Shown here piece after piece: positions 9,099-18,573 of a DNA stretch of 64,000 nucleotides. Made by a program: the position numbers and the translations under genes. The notes under the pieces are model-generated. The model was not told where the DNA came from, did not search any database, and was given only the letters and a program-made list of their open reading frames with translations. How positions within the stretch are numbered: position 1 is the stretch's first letter; every line of letters begins with the position of its first letter. The DNA is from Devosia pacifica (GTDB taxonomy: Bacteria > Pseudomonadota > Alphaproteobacteria > Rhizobiales > Devosiaceae). Where the stretch lies: NCBI RefSeq assembly GCF_014652635.1, contig NZ_BMZE01000001.1, positions 124,001-188,000 of the forward strand. Direction: 5' to 3'.

Positions 9099-10928
9099 AT
9101 GATGGATAACGCTGGCGGGAACCCGACGAACGGGCAGGGCAACGCACAGAAAAAGCTGCGCTCACGAGCTTGGTTCGATAACCCCGATAACCCCGACATG
9201 ACCGCGCTTTATCTCGAGCGCTACATGAACTACGGCGTCTCGCGTGAGGAACTGCAATCCGGCAAGCCGATTATCGGCATTGCGCAGACCGGATCCGACC
9301 TGTCGCCATGCAATCGCCATCACATGGTCCTCGCCGAGCGTGTGCGTGAAGGCATCCGCGAAGCAGGCGGTATTGCGATCGAATTTCCGGTTCATCCGAT
9401 CCAGGAAACGGGCAAGCGTCCGACGGCAGGACTTGACCGTAACCTTTCTTATCTCGGCCTCGTGGAAGTGCTCTACGGCTATCCGCTCGATGCGGTCGTG
9501 TTGACGGTGGGCTGCGACAAGACCACACCGGCGATGCTGATGGGTGCCGCCACCGTGAACATCCCCGCGATTGCGCTGTCCGTTGGCCCAATGCTCAACG
9601 GCTACCACAAGGGTGAGCGCACCGGGTCCGGCACAATCGTGTGGAAAGCACGCCAGATGATGGCAGCGGGTGAGATCGGCTACGAACAGTTCATCGAACT
9701 CGTTGCCTCCTCGGCGCCCTCGACCGGCTACTGCAACACGATGGGCACGGCCACGACGATGAATTCGCTTGCCGAAGCACTCGGCATGCAATTGCCGGGT
9801 TCGGCTGCGATTCCGGCTCCCTACAGGGATCGCCAGGAAATGGCGTACCGTACCGGCAAGCGCATCGTCGACATGGTGCACGAGGATCTCAAGCCGTCTG
9901 ACATTCTCACCAAGGAAGCGTTTCTCAACGCCATCGTCGTCAATTCCGCGATAGGCGGTTCGACTAACGCGCCCATCCACATCAATGCCATCGCCCGGCA
10001 CATCGGCGTCGACCTCAAGATCGAGGAGTGGCAGGAGCACGGCCATAAGGTCCCGTTGCTCGTCAATCTGCAGCCGGCGGGAGAATATCTCGGCGAGGAC
10101 TACTACCATGCCGGCGGTGTCCCAGCGGTCGTCAATGAGCTGATGAAGCAGGGGCTCATTCACGAGAACGCCCTGACCGTCAACGGTAAGACCATGGGCG
10201 ACAATTGTCGCGGCCGCGAGATCGAGGACACGCGCGTGATCTTCCCGTTCGAGCAGCCAATGCGCAAGGATGCCGGGTTTGTGGTCTTCAAGGGCAATCT
10301 GTTCGACAGCGCTATCATGAAGACCAGCGTGGTCAGCCAGGAGTTCTTCGATCGCTACCTGTCCAACCCCGATGATCCGAACGCCTTCGAAGGCAAGGCC
10401 GTGGTCTTCGACGGACCGGAAGACTACCACCACCGGATTGACGATCCGGCCCTCGATATCGACGAAGACACCATGCTGTTCATGCGTGGCGCGGGGCCGG
10501 TCGGGTATCCCGGCGCAGCCGAGGTGGTGAACATGCGGCCTCCGGCCTATCTCATCAAGAAGGGCATCCACTCGCTCGCCTGCATCGGAGATGGTCGCCA
10601 GTCGGGAACTTCTGGGTCGCCGTCGATTCTAAATGCCTCGCCAGAAGCCGCTTCGGGCGGCAATCTTGCGATCCTGCAGACCGGGGACAGGGTCCGCATC
10701 GACCTAAACAAGGGCGAAGCCAACATCCTGATCTCTGATGAGGAAATCGCCACGCGGCGCCAGAAGCTCGAACAGGACGGCGGGTACAAGTTCCCGGCGC
10801 ACCAGACTCCGTGGCAGGAAATCCAGCGTGGGATCGTCGACCAGTTAGGCGAGGGTGCCGTGTTGCGCCCGGCGGTCAACTATCAACGTATCGCTCAGAC
10901 CAACGGCGTGCCGCGCGACAACCACTAG
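9099..10928 (+). CDS. IlvD/Edd-family sugar-acid dehydratase (galactonate/xylonate/arabinonate type)
   Basis: A 609-residue [Fe-S] dehydratase of the IlvD/Edd family that removes water from an aldonate to give the 2-keto-3-deoxy acid. The sequence from [20 protein letters not shown] onward closely resembles Caulobacter-type D-xylonate dehydratase and rhizobial L-arabinonate dehydratase. Candidate cluster cysteines are in [22 protein letters not shown] and [10 protein letters not shown]; the C-terminus has [20 protein letters not shown]. Because the partners are the galactonate-specific kinase and aldolase, D-galactonate is the likely substrate. Possible starts are GTG 9084, ATG 9099 and ATG 9102; I chose 9099. 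Substrate cannot be read from the sequence. Confidence 0.9.
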   Translation: MMDNAGGNPTNGQGNAQKKLRSRAWFDNPDNPDMTALYLERYMNYGVSREELQSGKPIIGIAQTGSDLSPCNRHHMVLAERVREGIREAGGIAIEFPVHPIQETGKRPTAGLDRNLSYLGLVEVLYGYPLDAVVLTVGCDKTTPAMLMGAATVNIPAIALSVGPMLNGYHKGERTGSGTIVWKARQMMAAGEIGYEQFIELVASSAPSTGYCNTMGTATTMNSLAEALGMQLPGSAAIPAPYRDRQEMAYRTGKRIVDMVHEDLKPSDILTKEAFLNAIVVNSAIGGSTNAPIHINAIARHIGVDLKIEEWQEHGHKVPLLVNLQPAGEYLGEDYYHAGGVPAVVNELMKQGLIHENALTVNGKTMGDNCRGREIEDTRVIFPFEQPMRKDAGFVVFKGNLFDSAIMKTSVVSQEFFDRYLSNPDDPNAFEGKAVVFDGPEDYHHRIDDPALDIDEDTMLFMRGAGPVGYPGAAEVVNMRPPAYLIKKGIHSLACIGDGRQSGTSGSPSILNASPEAASGGNLAILQTGDRVRIDLNKGEANILISDEEIATRRQKLEQDGGYKFPAHQTPWQEIQRGIVDQLGEGAVLRPAVNYQRIAQTNGVPRDNH

Positions 10929-10958
10929 CAAATGAGCCGGTCAGCGAGAGACATCACG

Positions 10959-11450
10959 ATGGCCGGCTTCATTGCCTATCCTGATCCGATCTTTCGGCAA
11001 AAGGCCGTTCCACGCCCGCCCGACGAGTCCTTGCGGCAGGTCGGGCAGCGCCTGCTTGCCGCAGCGTCAGAGGTCAAAGCCTACGGGCTCGCAGCGGCGC
11101 ATATCGGCGTCTGTGAACCCGTAATCGTCATGACCTTCTCGAGCGATCCGGAGAAGCGAGACTACCAAATTCTCTATAACCCCCGGGTGACGATGGTCTC
11201 CGGCGAGGCGGTTGCCGCGCCTGAGGGGTCGGTATCCTTACCCGGGCTTGAAGCGGAGATTAACCGCCACCCCGTCGCTGAAGTCGAATACGATGATGAA
11301 ACCGGGGGACGCCACACGGACACCCTTCAGGATTTCGTCGCGCGGGTAGCTCAGCACGAAATCGACCAGGTAAACGGCATCTTCTTTCTGGACAAGCTTT
11401 CCCGTCTCAAGCGCGATCGCCTGCTGAAACGCCACGGAATCCGCCGGTGA
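10959..11450 (+). CDS. Peptide deformylase-like protein lacking metal ligands
   Basis: A 163-residue protein with the fold and motif order of peptide deformylase, starting MAGFIAYPDPIFRQKA. All three active-site motifs are altered. Motif 1 is YGLAAAHIG (42-50), with His in place of the catalytic Gln. Motif 2 is PEGSVSLPG (88-96), with Ser91 where the metal-ligand Cys should be. Motif 3 is QHEIDQVNG (132-140), with Gln137 in place of the second ligand His; His133 and Glu134 remain. The protein is therefore unlikely to deformylate; it may bind peptide termini or ribosomes. It follows the dehydratase closely and may be co-transcribed. An upstream ATG at 10932 is possible, but the family start matches 10959. 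Confidence 0.85.
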   Translation: MAGFIAYPDPIFRQKAVPRPPDESLRQVGQRLLAAASEVKAYGLAAAHIGVCEPVIVMTFSSDPEKRDYQILYNPRVTMVSGEAVAAPEGSVSLPGLEAEINRHPVAEVEYDDETGGRHTDTLQDFVARVAQHEIDQVNGIFFLDKLSRLKRDRLLKRHGIRR

Positions 11451-11484
11451 CGCAGCGAACCCCGTGGCAGGTGCGCGGACCCGT

Positions 11485-11952
11485 CTATTGCGGCATTTGC
11501 GGAACAAACACCAGAAACGGCGTCGTCGCAGTCTCGCCGGGCGGAACGTATTCCGGTGCGGGTTCACCCTGGTCTCCAAGCGAGACGATGTACTGATAGA
11601 GCGATCGCGACTCGCTTTCAGTCATGTAGTGCAGGTTGAACCAAGGCATCGGTGGTCGGGACTGGATCGTTGCCATGTACTCGACCCAATCATCTTCCGA
11701 CATGTCACCAGCGACCAGCCGCAGGTTGGCCGCGTATGTGGTGCCCCACGGACCCTGGTAGCCGACAGGGCTGCCGATCAAGGCAACGGACGGATCCAGA
11801 TCGCCATTTGCTTCGCCAAACCCCGGCGTATGGCAATCGTGACATCCGCCAATACGCGCGATGCGCGAGCCTTCATCAAGAGAAACAGTCTCTTGAGCGG
11901 TGGCTGCCCCCGTTAACAACCCAGCAGCCAAAACCAGAATGGTCTTCAGCAT
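11485..11952 (-). CDS. Small exported mono-haem cytochrome c
   Basis: A 155-residue periplasmic protein with a signal peptide (MLKTILVLAAGLLTGAATAQ) and one haem-binding CxxCH, as CHDCH in IARIGGCHDCHTPGFG. The conserved GPWGTTYAANLR stretch and a C-terminal Met in MPWFNLHYM as possible sixth ligand fit cytochrome c domains found with periplasmic dehydrogenases. No dehydrogenase partner is adjacent, so its electron donor is unknown. The start at 11952 has TGGAGGG 5 nt upstream; an in-frame GTG at 11964 is less likely. It is convergent with the deformylase-like gene and divergent from prfB. Confidence 0.85.
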   Translation of the reverse strand: MLKTILVLAAGLLTGAATAQETVSLDEGSRIARIGGCHDCHTPGFGEANGDLDPSVALIGSPVGYQGPWGTTYAANLRLVAGDMSEDDWVEYMATIQSRPPMPWFNLHYMTESESRSLYQYIVSLGDQGEPAPEYVPPGETATTPFLVFVPQMPQ

Positions 11953-12090
11953 TTTGCCCTCCACGCCTGCCAGACGCAGGCGTGTTGAGAGTGCTCCCGT
12001 TTAGGCTTTCCGACAACTGGAATCATACGCGGTGCCTTGATCACCAATGCCGGCTTGTCTACATGGGGCTGCAAAACAGGACGGGATTTC

Positions 12091-13213
12091 ATGCGAGCCG
12101 AGATCGAAAAGACCATTACCGAAATCAAGCAGGTTCTGACCCTGCTGAGGAGGCATCTTTGACTGGGATACTGCCCAGACGAGACTAGATGCCCTGAACG
12201 CTCAGGCTGAATCGCCTGACTTGTGGAACGACCCCGAAAAAGCTCGTGACCTCATGCGCCAGCGCGATGAACTGGATGCCCAGATTACCGCCGTGCATGA
12301 GTTGGAGACCGGCATTTCGGATAATGTCGAACTGATCGAACTGGCCGAGGCCGAGGGCGACACGGATGTTGTCAACGAGGCAGAGGCGTCGCTTGGAGAG
12401 TTACGCCAGCGCGCGGGCCGTCTGCAGATCGAAACGCTCCTATCGGGTGAGGCCGACAAGAACGATGCTTTCCTGGAAGTTCATTCCGGAGCAGGCGGCA
12501 CCGAAAGCCAGGATTGGGCAAACATGCTGCTTCGCATGTACACCCGCTGGGCCGAGCAGAGAAAGTTCAAGGTCGAGTCCATCGAGGTACACGATGGCGA
12601 AGAAGCCGGCATCAAGTCCGCCACCATCCAGATCAAGGGCCACAACGCCTATGGCTGGCTGAAGACCGAGAGTGGCGTTCACCGGCTGGTGCGGATCAGT
12701 CCATACGATTCGGCGGCGCGCCGCCACACCAGCTTCTCCAGCGTATGGGTGTACCCGGTGATCGACGATAACATCGAAATCGAGATCAACGAATCCGAGT
12801 GCCGCATTGATACCTATCGCGCCTCTGGCGCTGGTGGGCAGCACGTGAACACGACCGATAGTGCCGTGCGAATTACCCACATCCCGACCGGCATCGTCGT
12901 GTCGTGCCAGAACGAACGCAGCCAGCACAAAAACCGTGCGACTGCCTGGACGATGCTGCGCGCGCGCCTCTACGAGATGGAGCTTCAAAAGCGCGAGGAA
13001 GCGGCAAGCGCCACCGAAGCTGGCAAGACCGATATCGGCTGGGGACACCAGATACGATCTTACGTCCTGCAGCCATATCAGATGGTCAAGGACCTGCGCA
13101 CCGGCGTCGAAACCAGCCAGCCGGGACAGGTGCTCGATGGCAGCCTTGATCCGTTCATGGAAGCAGCCTTGGCGCAGCGCGTAGGGCTTGAAAGTGATCA
13201 GGCGGAAGCCTGA
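12091..13213 (+). CDS. prfB: Peptide chain release factor 2 (programmed +1 frameshift)
   Basis: RF2 recognises UGA and UAA and triggers peptide release. The gene is read in two frames: 12091-12159 encodes the first 23 residues and ends at CTT followed by in-frame TGA at 12160-12162. A +1 slip gives the second frame, 12161-13213, for a total of 373 residues. The GGQ motif is in [17 protein letters not shown]. The tripeptide anticodon region reads [15 protein letters not shown], so the SPF of E. coli is SPY here. Annotators that ignore the frameshift will start the gene around 12221 and lose the N-terminal domain. Confidence 0.95.
12148..12163 (+). other. prfB: RF2 autoregulatory frameshift signal
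   Basis: An internal Shine-Dalgarno AGGAGG at 12148-12153 is followed after three bases by CTT TGA C. This is the canonical bacterial prfB slippery site: slow termination at UGA when RF2 is scarce lets the ribosome slip +1 from CUU to UUU. Both the sequence and the spacing match the textbook arrangement. Confidence 0.95.
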
Positions 13214-13216
13214 TCA

Positions 13217-14353
13217 CTAGATCACCTGGCTCAATCGGAGCCCGGCGTCCAAGAATTGCTTGGGGTTCATCGGCTTACCGTCTCTGCGCACCTCAAAGTG
13301 CAGATGCGGTCCGGTCGATCGGCCCGTCGAGCCGACCTTGCCGATTGGGGACCCGGTTGTGACGCGTTGGCCTTCACGCACCAGAATAGCGGACATGTGT
13401 GCGTAGACCGTGGTCAGCTGGGTGCCGGTATGTGCAATTTCCACCACGTTTCCGTAGCCGGAGCGGCGGCCTGCAAAGCTGACGAGACCATCACCGGCGC
13501 CAAGAATGGTCGTGCCAGTAGCGGCCGCGAAATCTATGCCGGCATGGAACGCAGATTTACCCGAAAACGGATCGCGGCGATTGCCAAAGTTCGAGCTCTT
13601 GCGGAAGCTGCCTGATATCGGCGTGTGGACCGGTGCTGCACTGAGCGCCTGACGCGCAGCCTCGTAGCGCATCAGCGTGCTCATAACCGCGTTCGCATCT
13701 CCAACGAGGTCAGCATCCTCCTCTTCCCAGGAAGCGGGAATGAATGGGCCGCCAACGCCGCCAGTCTCCTCCATCGGCAAAACGGTATTGATCCCAAGGC
13801 CGTTGAGCTCTTCAACAATCCGGTCTGTTTGTGCAGTGGCAGCGGTGGCTATGCCTGCCATGGCACGGCGGCTGTCGACGAGCATGTCCTGCAACGCGCT
13901 GGCCGTCTGTTCGATGTCGCTGCCGTCCCCGGTACGGGGACTGTACGACCCGACGTTGAGCGCGTCGTCCGGTTCGGCTGCCGCAGGCTCAATCCCGAGC
14001 GTCCTTGCCCGCCCAGCGAGTGCCCGGACCAACTGATGTTGCTCCACCAATTCCTGCTGCCGATGCGCCAGATCCTGCAACTGCAAATTGATGTCGCCAG
14101 TCTGGGCATAGTTCCGCGAGTACAGGCGGTCGACGGCGACCCGCAACTCCGAAATGCGTTCTTCGTAAGCCGAGATAAGCAGTTCGTTTCGCCCGCTAAC
14201 CAGCCGGGCAATGTCGCTCGACATGAAAAAGCCGACAGCCGTCAAGGCATTTGTCAGCATCAGTGCTCCGACAAGGCCGTAAAAAATGCCGGGCCTTATG
14301 CCACCCGCGGGACGTGAGGGTTTCTTTGCTGCGCTCGCTCTGCCCAATGACAC
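13217..14353 (-). CDS. M23 (LytM-type) envelope metallopeptidase with coiled coil
   Basis: A 378-residue, probably inner-membrane-anchored peptidoglycan hydrolase. One membrane segment spans about residues 22-44 (IFYGLVGALMLTNALTAVGFF) and a long coiled coil about 50-125. The C-terminal M23 domain keeps the zinc ligands: His and Asp in SAFHAGIDFAAATG and the HxH in TGPHLHFEVRRDG, with VYAHMS between them. It looks catalytically intact. The start is a GTG at 14353; no ATG is available before the membrane segment. It lies tail to tail with prfB (3 bp) and downstream of bcp on the same strand. Confidence 0.9.
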   Translation of the reverse strand: MSLGRASAAKKPSRPAGGIRPGIFYGLVGALMLTNALTAVGFFMSSDIARLVSGRNELLISAYEERISELRVAVDRLYSRNYAQTGDINLQLQDLAHRQQELVEQHQLVRALAGRARTLGIEPAAAEPDDALNVGSYSPRTGDGSDIEQTASALQDMLVDSRRAMAGIATAATAQTDRIVEELNGLGINTVLPMEETGGVGGPFIPASWEEEDADLVGDANAVMSTLMRYEAARQALSAAPVHTPISGSFRKSSNFGNRRDPFSGKSAFHAGIDFAAATGTTILGAGDGLVSFAGRRSGYGNVVEIAHTGTQLTTVYAHMSAILVREGQRVTTGSPIGKVGSTGRSTGPHLHFEVRRDGKPMNPKQFLDAGLRLSQVI

Positions 14354-14429
14354 GACTCGTACTCTTCAAAACTCAACGCCATGGTCAGTGAAGTGTAACG
14401 AGACATGGTTAATACTCTGCAAGCACGCC

Positions 14430-14915
14430 TCAGGCAGCCCGCAAATGCTGGCGCAGGGCATCCAAGGCGCGCTGCGCGTGGCCCTTTATCCGGCGAGCGG
14501 GAATGATGTCGACGATTCGTCCGTCGGCATCGATGAGGAACGTGGTGCGCACCAGCCCCGGGAATTCGCGTCCGTAGAGCTTTTTTGTGCGCCACAGCCC
14601 GTAGGCATCGATCGCCGACCGATCCGGATCAGCGAGCAGATCGACCTTTAGAGCATGCTTCTCACTGAACTTTCGGTGATCCTCGACAGTGTCTGGCGAA
14701 ATGCCCATAAGGTTTGCCCCAAGCGCCCTGAACTGCTGTTGAAGCTCGGAAAACTCCAGGTTTTCCTTTGTGCAGCCTTCCGTATCGTCTTTAGGGTAGA
14801 AGAACAGCACCAGTGGTGCGCCTCGGAAATCGTCCAGTCGACGTAACGAACCATGCTGGTCCTTAAGCTCAAAGCCAGGGGCATCGTCGCCAACAGAAGG
14901 TTGTTCTATCGTCAT
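14430..14915 (-). CDS. bcp: Bcp/PrxQ-family peroxiredoxin with a single cysteine
   Basis: A thiol peroxidase of 161 residues that reduces hydroperoxides. The thioredoxin-fold signature is VLFFYPKDDTEGCTKENLEF, with the peroxidatic Cys in GCTKE. The resolving Cys five residues further on in E. coli Bcp is Glu/Leu here, and the protein has no other Cys, so it must act as a 1-Cys enzyme or recycle through an external thiol. A conserved Arg lies in PGLVRTTFLIDADG. The open frame continues upstream to 15446 but the family begins near MTIEQPSVGDDAPGFEL. It is divergent from the AsmA-like gene across 133 bp. Confidence 0.93.
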   Translation of the reverse strand: MTIEQPSVGDDAPGFELKDQHGSLRRLDDFRGAPLVLFFYPKDDTEGCTKENLEFSELQQQFRALGANLMGISPDTVEDHRKFSEKHALKVDLLADPDRSAIDAYGLWRTKKLYGREFPGLVRTTFLIDADGRIVDIIPARRIKGHAQRALDALRQHLRAA

Positions 14916-15048
14916 CTCAGAACTATCACTCCGCAAACGAGGTCTTAGGGGTGTCGATGCCATATTGCAGCCGGTATCATTGAGCAAGTCAGCGCACCGC
15001 GGTTGATTCTCGGAAGCGCCAGACAGCCGACAGCCCGAGCAAGGATAC

Positions 15049-18000
15049 GTGAACGCGTCTGACGTGACCGCCCCTCCAGAAGTACAGCCAAAGGCTCGCC
15101 CGCGCCGCACTCGCGCCCAAAAGGCTGCCCGCATTGTCGGGTGGATTGTTGGCGTGCCGGTTGCTCTGTTGGCTCTGCTATACTTGGTTCTGCTCATCAC
15201 GCCGGTGCCACTGCCGTTCGCGAACAACGCGGCCAAAGCGATGGTCATTTCTGCAATGCCTCCATCTGCCGATCTACGGCTGGGAGATGTAGCGCTTGCG
15301 GTAGAGAACGGTGTCGCGCCGGTTATCAGATTTGACGGCGTCTCGCTCAACGACAGTAAGACCGGCGCGCGCATCAGAATGGATGCCTTGGAATTGGGCT
15401 TTTCGGCCCTGAGAGCGCTTGTCGGGCAGCCTGGTGCCGTCATCACACTGGTTGGCCCGCGGATTCAGATCGTTCAGGACCTGTTTGGCCCCCGGGCGTC
15501 GCGATTCGAATTCGTTACTGATCCGAATGGCGGCGGCACGACAGTGCGCGTCCTCGAAGGTCAGGACGCTTTCCCGCCAATCGGCATTTCAGAGCAGGGA
15601 ATTGCCGCGCTGGGGGAGCCGCCCGAAGACGGCGAGGTGACGCTGCGCTCGAACAATGACTGGCTGATATACAACCTTCAGTCCAGCGAACAGGGAATGG
15701 CCGATTTGCTGCTGCAGGCGGAGATGGGGCGGTTCTCGCGTCTCAGGATTCGAAACGGCACGGTCGGCATGATCGATTCCGTTTACGGCCTTTATCGCCG
15801 GTTCGAGGACATTGATCTCGATGTAGCGCCAGCGGCAGTTGGCGATTCGGTGGCTGGCGAGTTTGCCGCAACTGTTGGCGGCCGTCGCATGACCGGCTCG
15901 ATCTTGCGAACGTTAGAAGGTGAAGATCGCTCGCGGCTCGAAATCGACATGACCAACATGGATTTCGCTTCGATACTGCCTTTCCTCGACGATCCCGCCA
16001 GCCTTGTCGCGGTCCGTGGCGCCGGGGCGATTTCGATGGACATCGTTTTCGACACAACCACCAGCCTGCCGCAAACCGGCGATTTCAAACTGGATATGAC
16101 GGGCCTTGACCTGCGCATTTCCGATGACAGCTTTCCTATTGCCAGCTCGATCCTCGAAGCCAAGTGGTTGCCCGACCGCTCGCGATTTACGCTTTCGCCC
16201 GGCAGTGTGACCATCGGAGAGAGCAAGGCTGTCGTATCTGGAATCTTCGCGATGGGTCTCGATGAGGAATTCGGACCGACGATCGCGGTCTCGATGCAAG
16301 CGCGGGACGTCTTCATTCAGCCCGATGACATGGAAGCGCAGCTAGAGCCTTTCGACGAGATTACGTTTTCAGGATGGTCGGCGCCGCTTTACGGAGCGCT
16401 CGGCATTGATCGCATGGTGGCTCGGCGAGGCGATGGTTTCATGGAAGCGCAGGGCCGCATCGATATGCTGCTCGCCGGGATAGGGATCGATATCGCCCTG
16501 AACGGAAAGGACGTGACGGCGGACGATCTAAAACGGCTATGGCCTTATGTCACAGGTACCGAAAGCCGTGACTGGCTGGTTGCCAACATCGCCGGCGGTA
16601 CAGTTGAGTCGACCAATATGCGTTTCGACTTTCCGGTGGGCGCTATCGCCGTTGACGGTAGCGGAACTGGTCCGTTGCCGGAAGGTTCGATGTCGGTGAA
16701 CCTCGTGGGCAACGAGGTCCTAGTTCGCCCTATGCCTGAGATGGAGCCATTGGCCCTCGAAGGGCAGATGGTCCTCAACCTGCGCGACAACGAGCTTTCC
16801 GTTTCGGCGGCGGGGAGTGACGTGCCGGGAGCAGACGGTGGCTTGGCTGTTTCCCAACCCGCGCTTTACATGGACTATTCCGATCCTGAAGAGACATTGT
16901 TTGAGATATCGGGAGACGTCGCCAGCGAGATTCCCCAGCTCGTTGCGATCGCACGGCAATACGCTCCCGAGGCGTTGGCCTCTAATGACCTGCCGGTGCC
17001 GCTCGATGCTCTTTCCGGTAGCGTCGACGCCAGCGTTCTCGCCACGATCACGCTTCCGGCCGAGGCAGAGCCGAGAATAGATTATGTCCTCAACGGTAGC
17101 GTCAGCGAACTCTCTAGCGAGGCGCCGATTGCCGAACGGCGCATTTCGGACGCCAACCTGACATTTTCCGCTTCTCAGGCGCGGTACCAGGTGACCGGCA
17201 CCGCGGCTATCGATGGTGTCGAAGCGGACGTCGAAATTACCGGCACGCCGACCTCAGAACCAAGGATACGGCTCGCGGCGGATGTGACCGTGGAGGATCT
17301 CGCGGAGTTCGGGTTCGACGCGGGAGATTTTCTGAGCGGCCAAGCTCGCCTGGTTGCACAACCTGGCGACGATGAATCGCTTCAGGTGATCATCGATCTG
17401 ACACAGGCGGGGCTCGATCTTCATGACCTGGGCATTAGGAAGAACACCGGGGTGCCCGGCACCCTGCGGGCAGTGGTGCGTCAGCAAGATGACGGTGTGC
17501 AACTCACTGACGTGGATCTGGCCTTCGCCGACGTTCACCTTGCGGGCGAACTGACTGTGGACGCCGCATCCGGGCTACAGTCTGCGGAGTTTTCGACCTT
17601 CCGGTTGAGCGCTGGCGATAGCGCCCGGGCTTCTCTGGCTCCCCAGCAAAATGGCTATGCCCTGACGTTGCAGGGCGCGCAATTTGATCTCAAGCCCATG
17701 CTGAGACAGGTGTTCGGGCTTGACCAGGGTGCGGGCGGTGTCGAAACCACGCAATTCGATCAGCGCATCAGCGTCAGAGCAGATCTTGATAGGGCGGTGG
17801 GCTTTTACGGGACCACGGCATTCAATGTCGATCTGGCCATGACGCTTTCCGGCTCCGATCTGACCAACGCATCAGTTTCGGCGAGCTTCGGCGAGGGCAA
17901 CGGGCTCTCTGTCGCCACCAACCCCACGCCGCGCGGACGGGTGATGTCGGTAGCGTTCAACGATGCCGGCACCATCCTGCGATTTATCGGCGTCTACTCT

Positions 18001-18534
18001 CAGCTTGCGGGTGGCGAGGGCAGTCTGACGCTTAATCGCGACAGGGAGCTCGATATTGAAGCGGGCGAACTGCGCATGCGCGACTTTGCAATCGTCGATG
18101 AAAACAATGTCAGCCAGATACTCGGGAACCATGCCGATTCCCGCGAGATGATCGAGGCGCGCAATCGGCTCGACTTCAACAGCGGTCGTGTCACCTTCCA
18201 GCGTACAGATGATAGCGTCAGGGTAACCGATGCGGTTCTGAGCGGTGACACGGTCGGTGGCACAATGGAAGGCTATATCTATACTGATCAGCGTCGGTAT
18301 GACCTAACAGGCACCTATGTGCCGCTATTTGGCCTCAACAATGCCTTCCAGAAAATTCCGCTTTTTGGGCCGCTTCTCGGCGGGCGAGAGGGCGAGGGTC
18401 TTGTGGGCGTGACGTTCGCGGTGCGTGGTCCCCTCGATAACCCGCAGTTCCAGATCAATCCGCTTTCAGCGCTTGTGCCTGGCGTATTCCGTGAGTTGTT
18501 CGAATTCCGCTCGCAAGGCCAGCAGCAGCAATAG
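15049..18534 (+). CDS. AsmA/YhdP-like giant envelope protein (DUF3971)
   Basis: A 1161-residue protein with a single N-terminal membrane anchor (about residues 29-52, IVGWIVGVPVALLALLYLVLL region). The rest is a very long periplasmic beta-rich body. The C-terminal AsmA-like module has LTNASVSASFGEGNG, an anchor region YDLTGTYVPLFGLNNAFQKI, then PLFGPLLGGREGEGLVGVTF and NPQFQINPLSALVPGVFRELF, matching the DUF3971/YhdP group. Proteins of this class are thought to form grooved bridges that carry phospholipids between membranes. The GTG start at 15049 has AAGGA upstream. The same gene sits between bcp and tyrS in many Hyphomicrobiales, as far as I recall. Confidence 0.88.
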   Translation: MNASDVTAPPEVQPKARPRRTRAQKAARIVGWIVGVPVALLALLYLVLLITPVPLPFANNAAKAMVISAMPPSADLRLGDVALAVENGVAPVIRFDGVSLNDSKTGARIRMDALELGFSALRALVGQPGAVITLVGPRIQIVQDLFGPRASRFEFVTDPNGGGTTVRVLEGQDAFPPIGISEQGIAALGEPPEDGEVTLRSNNDWLIYNLQSSEQGMADLLLQAEMGRFSRLRIRNGTVGMIDSVYGLYRRFEDIDLDVAPAAVGDSVAGEFAATVGGRRMTGSILRTLEGEDRSRLEIDMTNMDFASILPFLDDPASLVAVRGAGAISMDIVFDTTTSLPQTGDFKLDMTGLDLRISDDSFPIASSILEAKWLPDRSRFTLSPGSVTIGESKAVVSGIFAMGLDEEFGPTIAVSMQARDVFIQPDDMEAQLEPFDEITFSGWSAPLYGALGIDRMVARRGDGFMEAQGRIDMLLAGIGIDIALNGKDVTADDLKRLWPYVTGTESRDWLVANIAGGTVESTNMRFDFPVGAIAVDGSGTGPLPEGSMSVNLVGNEVLVRPMPEMEPLALEGQMVLNLRDNELSVSAAGSDVPGADGGLAVSQPALYMDYSDPEETLFEISGDVASEIPQLVAIARQYAPEALASNDLPVPLDALSGSVDASVLATITLPAEAEPRIDYVLNGSVSELSSEAPIAERRISDANLTFSASQARYQVTGTAAIDGVEADVEITGTPTSEPRIRLAADVTVEDLAEFGFDAGDFLSGQARLVAQPGDDESLQVIIDLTQAGLDLHDLGIRKNTGVPGTLRAVVRQQDDGVQLTDVDLAFADVHLAGELTVDAASGLQSAEFSTFRLSAGDSARASLAPQQNGYALTLQGAQFDLKPMLRQVFGLDQGAGGVETTQFDQRISVRADLDRAVGFYGTTAFNVDLAMTLSGSDLTNASVSASFGEGNGLSVATNPTPRGRVMSVAFNDAGTILRFIGVYSQLAGGEGSLTLNRDRELDIEAGELRMRDFAIVDENNVSQILGNHADSREMIEARNRLDFNSGRVTFQRTDDSVRVTDAVLSGDTVGGTMEGYIYTDQRRYDLTGTYVPLFGLNNAFQKIPLFGPLLGGREGEGLVGVTFAVRGPLDNPQFQINPLSALVPGVFRELFEFRSQGQQQQ

Positions 18535-18556
18535 GGAGGCGAGCGCGTCGCCTCCC
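18534..18556. terminator. Hairpin between convergent AsmA-like gene and tyrS
   Basis: A perfect 9-bp stem (GGGAGGCGA with TCGCCTCCC) with a 5-nt loop begins on the last base of the AsmA-like stop codon and lies before the tyrS stop at 18574. There is no T run, so it may be a factor-dependent or bidirectional terminator. Confidence 0.5.
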
Positions 18557-18573
18557 CGAAGATGCAACTCAGA

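Noticed and set aside
9162..10571. A 469-codon open frame antisense to the sugar-acid dehydratase
   Set aside because: It mirrors the codon periodicity of the real gene, has no family motif and no ribosome site.
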